DNA of 5,157 nucleotides from JBGPIK01 sp041484845 (lineage in GTDB: Bacteria > Desulfobacterota > Binatia > UBA9968), in the NCBI GenBank assembly GCA_041484845.1, contig JBGPIK010000462.1:1-5157 (forward strand), read 5' to 3'. A model generated the notes under the pieces. The model did no database searches, was not told where the DNA came from, and saw nothing but the letters and a program-made list of their open reading frames with translations. Position numbers and translations under genes: made by a program. Positions 1 through 4,847 of the stretch are shown here, piece by piece. The first letter of the stretch is position 1. The number at the start of each line of letters is the position of its first letter.

Positions 1-713
1 ATCAATTGAACGACCTTGTCTAAATCGGCTTCGGCGACGTTCAACTTGATGCCGACTTTGGCTTCAGCCGAAAGCGCGCCTTGGAGGAGCAGTTTGATCT
101 GTTCAATTTTCGCTCGCTTCCAGGGATCTTCCCACGCTTTTCTGTTGGCAATGAGCTGAGGGCAACTCTCCATTAACTCGGCAATTATTCTTAGCCCGTG
201 AGCGCGAATGGTCGTGCCGGTCTCGGTGACTTCGACGATCGCATCGACCAGCCGTTCGGCAGCTTTAGCCTCCGTGGCGCCCCAGGAAAATTCTACTTCA
301 ACCGGAATTTTGCGTTCGGCGAAATAGCGCTTGGTGAAATTGACCATCTCTGTGGCAACCCGTTTGCCTTTAAGGTCCTCGGGTTCTTTGACCGGCGAGT
401 CGTGAGGCACCGCGAGCACCCATCGCGTCGGCCTGAAGCTCACTTTCGAATAAACCATTTCAGCGACCACAAGGACATCCGATGCGTTTTCCTGGGTCCA
501 GTCTTTGCCGGTTATGCCGGCGTCGAGTGTGCCGGACTCCACGTAGCGCGACATCTCTTGAGGCCGCACCAGACTGCAACGCAGTGTCTCATCATCGACG
601 GTCGGGAAATAGCTACGGCTCGAGCCGGAAATTTTCCAACCCGATTTCTTGAACAAGTCGATAGTTGCCTGCTCCAGACTGCCTTTGGGCAAGCCTAGCT
701 TTAACTCGCTCAC
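1..713 (-). CDS. hisG: ATP phosphoribosyltransferase, long form (3' end outside window)
   Basis: Catalyses the first, committed step of histidine synthesis, joining ATP and PRPP to give phosphoribosyl-ATP in the cytoplasm. I translated the minus strand from a GTG at 713-711 and found 237 uninterrupted residues to the window edge. Visible marks: the N-terminal LKLGLPKGSL start (residues 4-13), ESGTLDAGITGKDW (about 59-72), and the PRPP-binding loop VTETGTTIRAHGL (about 162-174, with E164-T165-G166-T167-T168). From about residue 215 the sequence KVGIKLNVAEADLDKVVQL enters the ACT-like regulatory HisG_C domain. This marks the long form, normally near 290 residues and feedback-inhibited by histidine, so perhaps 50 residues lie outside the window. 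The GTG overlaps the stop codon of hisI (GTGA, 710-713), which fixes the start and implies translational coupling. No frameshift is seen. Confidence 0.96.
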   Translation of the reverse strand, partial: MSELKLGLPKGSLEQATIDLFKKSGWKISGSSRSYFPTVDDETLRCSLVRPQEMSRYVESGTLDAGITGKDWTQENASDVLVVAEMVYSKVSFRPTRWVLAVPHDSPVKEPEDLKGKRVATEMVNFTKRYFAERKIPVEVEFSWGATEAKAAERLVDAIVEVTETGTTIRAHGLRIIAELMESCPQLIANRKAWEDPWKRAKIEQIKLLLQGALSAEAKVGIKLNVAEADLDKVVQL

Positions 714-1087
714 TTCTGGTAAACCTCCTTCGGGTCGAACACCTTCTTCGCCACGACCTTCCAATCTTTCTTCGTCTTTTTACGAAAAAAGCAGCTTTTA
801 TAGCCCTCGTGACATGCCGCGCCGCCGATTTGCTTCACCTGAAGGAGCACGGTGTCGTTGTCGCAATCGATGAAAATATTTTTAACCACTTGAAAGTGGC
901 CCGATTCTTCGCCTTTGAACCAGAGTCCCTGGCGCGAGCGGCTGTAATAGTGGGCTTTGCCGGTTCTCACGGTTTTGTTCCAGGCCTGCTTATTCATGTA
1001 TGCGACCATGAGCACGTCGCGTGATTGGTGATCCTGGACAATAACCGGAACCAGGCCGTTGCCCTTGGCGAAATCGATCTTTTGCAT
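710..1087 (-). CDS. hisI: Phosphoribosyl-AMP cyclohydrolase (monofunctional HisI)
   Basis: Opens the adenine ring of phosphoribosyl-AMP, the third step of histidine synthesis, in the cytoplasm. With the start at 1087 it has 125 residues, normal for a stand-alone HisI; there is no fused HisE pyrophosphohydrolase domain. The metal site is plain: D74-C75-D76-N77-D78 (Mg-binding Asp cluster), then GGAACHEGYKSCFFR with C92 and C99. C75, C92 and C99 are the three conserved zinc-ligand cysteines. SRSRQGLWFKGEESGH (about 49-64) is also typical of the family. An in-frame ATG at 1120 would add 11 residues. I prefer 1087 because GAGG lies 9 bases before it, family members begin at this point, and the upstream ATG lacks a well-spaced ribosome binding site. 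The stop overlaps the hisG start by 4 bases, so the two form one transcription unit. Confidence 0.95.
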   Translation of the reverse strand: MQKIDFAKGNGLVPVIVQDHQSRDVLMVAYMNKQAWNKTVRTGKAHYYSRSRQGLWFKGEESGHFQVVKNIFIDCDNDTVLLQVKQIGGAACHEGYKSCFFRKKTKKDWKVVAKKVFDPKEVYQK

Positions 1088-1102
1088 CAGCTCAATCCTC
1101 GA

Positions 1103-1139
1103 ATTGTACTCAGTTAACATACCTAAAGGGGTGATTCAA
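1103..1139 (-). promoter_or_regulatory. Weak candidate promoter for hisI-hisG
   Basis: Reading the minus strand, TTGAAT (1139-1134) is followed after 16 bases by TTAACT (1117-1112). A closer match to a -10 box, TACAAT, sits at 1108-1103 but has no good -35 partner. Either would place transcription start between the ATG at 1120 and the preferred hisI ATG at 1087, which fits the downstream start. This rests on consensus matching by eye, and neither pair is strong. No attenuator or histidine-rich leader peptide was seen. Confidence 0.2.
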
Positions 1140-1199
1140 TAAACGGGAAAGGGCAGTAGTGGTTCACTTGGAACCGCAATGTGCTTCTCAGCCCAAGAA

Positions 1200-1230
1200 A
1201 GATTCCTGGCTGCACGCTCGGAATGACACT
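1200..1230. repeat. Short dispersed-repeat-like sequence (CATTCCGAGC...AGGAATCT type)
   Basis: On the minus strand this stretch reads GTCATTCCGAGCG, then GCAGCCAGGAATCT. It closely resembles the intergenic motif TGTCATTCCGAGCGnAGCGAGGAATCT, which I recall as scattered through many environmental bacterial genomes. Only one half-copy is present here, without the inverted partner that often follows. It ends within a few bases of where zeta-like coding similarity starts (about 1227-1233), so it may mark a breakpoint. The identification is from memory of the motif, not from a second copy in this window. Confidence 0.35.
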
Positions 1231-1340
1231 TCAGGGGTTTGTCGACTAACATTGAAACGCATTACCGTCTTTTGGCCGACGGCTGGATCGTGTACGATAA
1301 CTCCGGAGCCAGCCCGCGATTGGTGGAGCAAGGGCCATGA
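1227..1340 (+). pseudogene. C-terminal remnant of a zeta-toxin-like AAA ATPase
   Basis: This frame reads HFRGLSTNIETHYRLL, then ADGWIVYDNSGASPRLVEQGP and TGA at 1338-1340. The pattern LADxWxVYDNSGxxPxLI/VxxG is the usual C-terminus of zeta-toxin-like P-loop kinases/ATPases, which are about 200 residues long. Here only some 37 codons remain. A stop (TGA at 1224-1226) and a dispersed-repeat-like sequence lie just upstream, and no Walker A region is present. The fragment's stop overlaps the start of the 52-residue gene at 1337 by ATGA, as in a coupled two-gene operon. I infer that the toxin gene was deleted from its 5' side while its tail and partner survived. The assignment rests on a short motif, so confidence is moderate. 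Confidence 0.5.
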
Positions 1341-1495
1341 AACGAAAACAAGTGAAGAAAAAAACAAAAGAAATGTCCGCAGCCGTCGGGCGCGCGCTGC
1401 GGCGCGCCGCCAAGGTCGCCCGCAAGACCCCGCGCATGCACGGCACGCCGATCTACATTGTGAAGAACGGTAAAATCGTCGCTGAAAAACCGTGA
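1337..1495 (+). CDS. 52-residue basic protein, likely partner of a zeta-like toxin
   Basis: A complete small gene of 52 residues. The N-terminus is very basic (MKRKQVKKKTKEM), the middle is an Ala/Arg helix (AVGRALRRAAKVARKTPRM, about 15-33), and the C-terminus is HGTPIYIVKNGKIVAEKP. That ending recalls the short strand pair of a family of small uncharacterised proteins ending in GTPIYVxxNGKVVxxKP, which I recall lying next to zeta-toxin-like ATPase genes. The start is supported by GGAG and AAGGG just upstream and by the ATGA overlap with the zeta-like fragment. The frame has no stops and a conserved-looking C-terminus, so the gene may still be expressed although its partner is truncated. An antitoxin role is inference from neighbourhood. 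DNA binding by the basic N-terminus is possible but unproven. Confidence 0.65.
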   Translation: MKRKQVKKKTKEMSAAVGRALRRAAKVARKTPRMHGTPIYIVKNGKIVAEKP

Positions 1496-1555
1496 GGGGT
1501 CTGCTCAGGGCCACCGATCTTTACACAATCGTCCCGATTATCAAAGATTGGACAC

Positions 1556-1687
1556 GTGGCTAAATCAAAGCTCAACCGTGTAAGCACAGGGGTCTGGTCT
1601 TTGGCGAGTGCATTGTCAGTGCTATACCCGAATCAATGCGAAAAGAAGCGGCTATTGGACGCGATGCTGCTCGTGGTGCCCCGCTAA
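1556..1687 (+). CDS. Doubtful 43-residue ORF coupled to the GGCT-like gene
   Basis: From a GTG at 1556 a 43-residue frame runs MAKSKLNRVSTGVWSLA, then SALSVLYPNQCEKKRLLDAM and LLVVPR. It ends in TAA at 1685-1687, whose last A is also the first base of the ATG of the next gene (TAATG). The junction and a helix-like C-terminus favour a real small coupled gene or a relic of one. Against it, the ribosome site is weak (GGA three bases before the GTG), I recognise no family, and the stretch contains AGGGGTCTGGTCTTT at 1588-1602, a string that looks like a dispersed intergenic repeat. Treat it as a candidate only. Confidence 0.2.
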   Translation: MAKSKLNRVSTGVWSLASALSVLYPNQCEKKRLLDAMLLVVPR

Positions 1688-2271
1688 TGACTCAAACAGG
1701 CTCAAACATCGGAATTTTTGGTTACGGATCTTTGCTCAGCAATCCTGGCGATGATATCGGTCCGCACATCGTTGACCGCATACCGCATGTGAGCCCTTGG
1801 AAGATCGAATACGCGCGGCGAAGCGAGGGCCGAGGTGGGGGTCCCACCCTCGTGATCCATAAAGCCGGACGTGCCGTAAATGGACAGATTTTGCTCTTGG
1901 ATGTCGAAGCGAATCGGCTGGCGGACGTACGAGAATGGCTTTGGGAACGAGAGAACAAGCCGAGACGCCGTTGCATAAAAGAAATGCAAATGGGCGGTGT
2001 AAGACATGTTTTGTATTGCGACATAGAATCGAACATCGATGATTCGGAGTTGAATGCCGATTCGCTTGCAAGATTTGCGATCAAGAGTCTGTCTCTGAAG
2101 CCCAAAAGAAATGGCATCGCATACCTAGCGCGTAATATTGAATTGGGTATCGTTACACCACTTACTTACGCCTATCGAGAGGCAATTCTTCGACTTACAA
2201 GGTCCAGCAATTTGGATGAGGCCGAAAAGAATGCTTTGTCACTCGTGAAAGCTTGGAGGTTTAAAGTATGA
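1687..2271 (+). CDS. Gamma-glutamylcyclotransferase-like (AIG2/GGCT fold) protein
   Basis: The 194-residue product begins MTQTGSNIGIFGYGSLLSNPG; the YGSLL signature (residues 13-17) is the substrate-binding loop of the gamma-glutamylcyclotransferase superfamily. A strand RAVNGQILLLDVE (62-74) and the helix ADVREWLWERENKPRRR (79-95) follow. E87 or E89 is the likely equivalent of the catalytic glutamate, by position only. Family enzymes release 5-oxoproline from gamma-glutamyl compounds, but the substrate here cannot be read from sequence. The longer C-terminal half (about 100-194) is helical and less familiar. An ATG at 1636 would add 17 residues, but homologues begin near the GIFGYGS strand and ATG 1687 overlaps an upstream stop (TAATG), so I chose 1687; neither has a strong ribosome site. 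The stop overlaps the DUF433 gene by ATGA. The coding sequence looks AT-richer than hisG/hisI, suggesting acquisition. Confidence 0.88.
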   Translation: MTQTGSNIGIFGYGSLLSNPGDDIGPHIVDRIPHVSPWKIEYARRSEGRGGGPTLVIHKAGRAVNGQILLLDVEANRLADVREWLWERENKPRRRCIKEMQMGGVRHVLYCDIESNIDDSELNADSLARFAIKSLSLKPKRNGIAYLARNIELGIVTPLTYAYREAILRLTRSSNLDEAEKNALSLVKAWRFKV

Positions 2272-2516
2272 CGATTACAGACCGCATAGAGATGAATCCA
2301 AAAGTAATGATGGGAAAACCCGTCATTAGAGGGACGCGCATCCCTATTGAATTGATTCTTAGGAAACTCCCTGAGGGAGCGACTGAAGATGACTTGCTCG
2401 ATGGCTATCCTCGTCTCAAAGTAGAGGATATTCAAGCGGCAATCGGTTACGCTGCCGACACATTGGCGCACGAGGAGACCGTTATTATTCTGACACCGCC
2501 TAGCTCCGGTTGGTAA
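2268..2516 (+). CDS. DUF433 domain protein (VapB45-type antitoxin)
   Basis: The 82-residue protein is a complete DUF433 unit. The hallmark NPKVMMGKPVIRGTRIPIEL (about 10-29) is followed by the helix-turn-helix region LILRKLPEGATEDDLLDGYP (about 29-48), then RLKVEDIQAAIGYAADTLAHEE. DUF433 proteins are small DNA-binding proteins usually found as antitoxins directly upstream of a DUF5615 PIN-like nuclease. No such gene follows here. Instead its start is fused by an ATGA overlap to the stop of the gamma-glutamylcyclotransferase-like gene, so the two are translationally coupled. The C-terminal tail VIILTPPSSGW replaces the usual transition into the toxin gene. It may autoregulate the cassette by binding its promoter, as related antitoxins do; that is inference. 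Confidence 0.94.
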   Translation: MTITDRIEMNPKVMMGKPVIRGTRIPIELILRKLPEGATEDDLLDGYPRLKVEDIQAAIGYAADTLAHEETVIILTPPSSGW

Positions 2517-2542
2517 CAGCGTATCCGATTTAGGAGCCTGCT

Positions 2543-2770
2543 ATGATTAAAGAACACGATCGCGTGGTATTAAAAAAGAGTCTTCCCGGACAACGGCTGA
2601 AAGCGGGAGATGTTGGTGCGGTCATACACGTTTACAAAAAAGGAGAAGCATTCGAAGTGGAGTTTCTAACGCTTCACGGTGAGACCGTGGCTACAGCGAC
2701 TTTGGAAGCGTCTCAGGTTCGCCCAGTTGAAAAAAGAGAAATCACTCACGCGCGCCTCCTGCGGGCATAG
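2543..2770 (+). CDS. DUF4926 domain protein
   Basis: The 75-residue protein matches the DUF4926 pattern: IKEHDRVVLKKSLPGQRLKAGDVGAVIHVY (residues 2-31), then AFEVEFLTLHGETVATATLE and QVRPV near the end. It looks like a small SH3-like beta barrel, cytosolic, with no signal peptide. The start is certain: AGGAG lies 7 bases before the ATG. DUF4926 genes are commonly paired with a DUF6883 gene and regarded as toxin-antitoxin-like, with the function unproven. No DUF6883 gene is present in this window. It follows the DUF433 gene by 26 bases on the same strand and is probably the last gene of the three-gene unit. I see no clear terminator in the 180 bases that follow, which hold no gene I can support. 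Confidence 0.92.
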   Translation: MIKEHDRVVLKKSLPGQRLKAGDVGAVIHVYKKGEAFEVEFLTLHGETVATATLEASQVRPVEKREITHARLLRA

Positions 2771-2950
2771 CTGGTATCCATCGATCAGGTAAGAATCCTT
2801 CCTTGCAATGGCGTAAAATTGCCCCGTGGCTGCCATGGGCGTCATTTGCAAACGGCCGAAAGAGACTAAAAAAGGTGCCACGCTACTTTTCGTGAAGAGC
2901 TTCGCGCATCGGAATGTAGCCAAATGTCAGGTCTATAGGTTCGAGTGATT

Positions 2951-3193
2951 TTATTTCGTTAACCAGCGGATCTTGATGAGGTGTTCGACCGACTTGAACT
3001 CTGGATCGCCGGTCAACACGGTTGCGTTCAGGCGTTGAGCGGTGGCGATGCAAAAGGCATCCGCATAGGAACGCGCAGGCTCACTCTTCTTTTCGGCCGC
3101 TGCTCGAACCAGGGATTGGCCTGAACAACTAAACCGTCGGGAGCGTTTTCTCAGGCAAGATTGTACTGCCCAAGCCATTCTCACATCGGCCAC
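2951..3193 (-). pseudogene. Truncated VapC-type PIN-domain ribonuclease
   Basis: The last ~55 residues are a good PIN/VapC C-terminus: SLVRAAAEKK, SYADAFCIATAQRLNATVL, TGDPEFKSVEHLIKIRWL. The acidic residues of YADAF and TGDPEF belong to the RNase metal site. The N-terminal half, with the first catalytic aspartate (the DTSAL-type motif), is missing; a full VapC is about 130 residues. The apparent GTG start at 3193 gives MADVRMAWAVQSCLRKRSRR, which does not resemble the family. Short VapC-like bits (LPTV, then LVVQAN) appear in other frames at about 3130-3150, suggesting one or more frameshifts before the sequence gives way to the 3' flank of the solute-binding protein gene. No VapB antitoxin is seen. 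It is probably an inactive relic that an automated caller would list as an 80-residue protein. Confidence 0.75.
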
Positions 3194-3225
3194 TGATGGC
3201 CACCATTTCCCTCAGTCCCGCAGAG

Positions 3226-4212
3226 CTATTTCCATAGCTGTTTGTAAAAGCCCTGCTCATCGAGATCCTTCACAAATCGATCATCATAGAAGTCTTCCGG
3301 CTTGGCTGCTTTGGCCTTGGGATTTCTTGGCGCGATCTGGTTCAAGACTTCTTGGACACCCTCGCGTGTGTTGTAGGGAATCTTGTCCACGTAATCCAAC
3401 GCATATTGATAGACCGCGCTGATCGTCTTCGCATCGGTTGCGCGGCCGTATTTGGCGATGGCGCGACCGCTAAGTTCTCGATCCGTAAACAGCCGGTGGA
3501 CGCCTTCGGCATAGGCTTTTAAGAATCGCCGTGTCAAATCGGCGTTGGCATTGATAAAAGAACGGCGCGCCATAAAGGCGTCATGGGGAAAATAAACTCC
3601 GGCCTTGCCCATGTTCATGAGGACCTTCGCCCCTGCCTCTTCCGCGCGTAGATTCGCCGGGCTCGAAAACGGAGCGGCGACGATGGCGCGTGTTCGCAAC
3701 ATCGCTGCCGCAGCGAAGAGATCGCCTGTCTGTATGAGTGTCACGTCACGCCCCGGCTCAAGACCTTGCTTGCGCAAAACATAACGGATGGTGAAATCGC
3801 TAGAAGATCCGAAGCGGGTTACGCCAACCGCCTTTCCGCGCAAGTCGTCGATCGTTTTGATCTCCGGTAACGCCATAATGTAAAAAGCAGGGACTTTGAC
3901 CATCGATCCAAACATAACAACGTCCGCCCCGCCTAAGCTCGAATCGACCGCGGCACTCCCTGCTGCGCCTGCTACGGGGAGATCGCCTCCAAGCATCGCT
4001 TGGACCATCAGGGATCCGGAAGCGACCAGCACCAGATGAGAATCAATGTCGTATTTCTCAAAGAGCTTTCCCTCTTGCGCCACCCACAGACCCGCGAAAA
4101 CCCCGCTCGCGCTCGAGTAACCCATCGCCAACCGATCCTTCGCCGCCGTCAAACCCGGCAACGTTGCGATCAGCATCAAGCTGACAAGAACCGCGTGCAT
4201 CGGTTTATTCAC
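3226..4212 (-). CDS. NMT1/THI5-type ABC transporter solute-binding protein
   Basis: The 328-residue protein is a type II periplasmic binding protein of the NMT1/THI5/SsuA-like group, whose members capture nitrate, alkanesulfonates, taurine, thiamine precursors or aromatic compounds for ABC importers. A Sec signal peptide is clear (MNKPMHAVLVSLMLIATLPG, cleavage probably after about residue 24, LTAA), with no lipobox cysteine. Family features include GYSSASGVFAGLWVAQEGKL (31-50), FEKYDID, the SGSLMVQAMLGGDLPVAGAA stretch (65-84), and TIDDLRGKAVGVTRFGSSSD (120-139). Length is normal and the frame intact. The start is GTG at 4212 with AGGAG 9 bases upstream. No permease or ATPase gene lies on either side, so its transporter must be encoded elsewhere and the ligand cannot be named. 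The 125-residue membrane protein gene lies 68 bases upstream on the same strand and may be co-transcribed. Confidence 0.93.
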   Translation of the reverse strand: MNKPMHAVLVSLMLIATLPGLTAAKDRLAMGYSSASGVFAGLWVAQEGKLFEKYDIDSHLVLVASGSLMVQAMLGGDLPVAGAAGSAAVDSSLGGADVVMFGSMVKVPAFYIMALPEIKTIDDLRGKAVGVTRFGSSSDFTIRYVLRKQGLEPGRDVTLIQTGDLFAAAAMLRTRAIVAAPFSSPANLRAEEAGAKVLMNMGKAGVYFPHDAFMARRSFINANADLTRRFLKAYAEGVHRLFTDRELSGRAIAKYGRATDAKTISAVYQYALDYVDKIPYNTREGVQEVLNQIAPRNPKAKAAKPEDFYDDRFVKDLDEQGFYKQLWK

Positions 4213-4280
4213 GGTTTTGATCTCCTTGCCTCTGATGACGTGTCGGGCCGAGACCTATTACGAACGTGAGAAAATGGCGG

Positions 4281-4658
4281 CTAAGTGGAGCCGCGTCGCG
4301 AAGGATCTCCGGATGAATTTACTTTCCCGGGCTTCTTGTTCGATGGCTTGAGAACCGTGTCCCAAAGGATTGCCGCGATACCGCAAACCAGGGCCGCTCC
4401 TCCCACCAGCGGCATCGAGAACACGAACCCGGCAACGCCGAGCACGATGAGCCATAATCCGGCTGTCGCTAGGTTGACGAATCGCTTCGGCCGCTCCGGT
4501 TGCTCGCTTTTCTGAATCCTGCGCGTTTCTTTCTCAAGCATGGCGGAAGCGGTTATGTTAAGTTCTTCCTGAAAAGCGACCTCTGCCTCCGGGGTTAGAC
4601 TCGCCCCATGCATGAGCCTCTCGATCTCTTGTTCCCGCTTTTGCTGTTCTGAATGCAT
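4281..4658 (-). CDS. Two-helix membrane protein of unknown function
   Basis: I do not recognise a named family. The 125-residue product has a charged N-terminal half (about 1-60, rich in Glu, Gln, Lys and Arg, probably helical or coiled-coil), with TPEAEVAFQEELN in the middle. Two hydrophobic segments follow: NLATAGLWLIVLGVAGFVFS (62-81) and LVGGAALVCGIAAILWDTVL (84-103), joined by a very short turn at M82-P83. The basic tail KPSNKKPGKVNSSGDPSRRGST is likely cytoplasmic. The hairpin and soluble head suggest an inner-membrane protein with both ends on the same side. The ATG at 4658 has only a weak ribosome site; an internal ATG (residue 16) follows GAGAGG at a very short spacing. The organised hydrophobicity makes it more convincing than the overlapping frames. 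It precedes the solute-binding protein gene by 68 bases. Confidence 0.65.
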   Translation of the reverse strand: MHSEQQKREQEIERLMHGASLTPEAEVAFQEELNITASAMLEKETRRIQKSEQPERPKRFVNLATAGLWLIVLGVAGFVFSMPLVGGAALVCGIAAILWDTVLKPSNKKPGKVNSSGDPSRRGST

Positions 4659-4693
4659 TTATCTACGAACAGTCTTGCTAACCTTGGCTCGAC

Positions 4694-4754
4694 TGTCAAT
4701 GAAAAAGTGCAGATTTCCGGATCAGACCACCCAATTTCGGGATCAGGTCCAGTA
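4694..4754. repeat. 21-base tandem repeat, possible trace of an IS21-like end
   Basis: Two direct copies of ATTTCsGGATCAG lie at 4713-4725 and 4734-4746, 21 bases apart, after TGTCAATGAAAAAGTGCAG starting at 4694. A TG-initiated end followed by spaced internal repeats is how IS21-family insertion-sequence ends look. No istA or istB coding sequence is visible and no opposite end is recognised, so at most this is a solo end or a remnant. The family suggestion is from pattern memory. The repeat itself is directly visible. Confidence 0.3.
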
Positions 4755-4847
4755 GAATCGAGAAGGAGATAACCAACTGAAATGGGCGCGGCTTCGACGT
4801 TTCGAACCTCGCAAAATTGAAACGATTCGAAAGCCAAGAAACGGGGT

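Noticed and set aside
198..1024. Plus-strand open frames of 74 to 166 codons opposite hisG and hisI
   Set aside because: They lie wholly antisense to two genes with clear family motifs and have no recognisable domain of their own.
1159..1514. 104-codon plus-strand and 108- and 66-codon minus-strand frames
   Set aside because: They run across the repeat-like sequence, the zeta remnant and the 52-residue gene in other frames. Their products are Arg/Ser/Cys-rich with no family resemblance, while the 52-residue frame has a good ribosome site and a conserved-looking C-terminus.
1702..2471. Minus-strand frames opposite the GGCT-like and DUF433 genes
   Set aside because: They are antisense shadows of two well-supported genes and show Ser/Arg/His-rich composition.
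2666..2923. 85-codon minus-strand frame overlapping the end of DUF4926
   Set aside because: No recognisable domain, antisense to a firmly identified gene, and no ribosome site noted.
2883..2965. Minus-strand frame ending IDLTFGYIPMREALHEK after the VapC remnant
   Set aside because: It reads like protein, but there is no start codon near and no family match, and it overlaps the VapC stop in another frame; too short to support.
4000..4269. 89-codon plus-strand frame across the binding-protein signal peptide
   Set aside because: Antisense to the clear signal peptide and N-terminus of the solute-binding protein.
4799..4823. Imperfect hairpin (GTTTCGAA...TTGAAAC) after the right-edge gene, considered as a terminator
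   Set aside because: The stem is short with a mismatch, and no T-run follows on the minus strand.
4595..4837. 80-codon minus-strand frame across the tandem repeat
   Set aside because: It translates the repeat (PDPEIGWSDPEI) and overlaps the better-supported 125-residue gene; probably an accident of the repeat.
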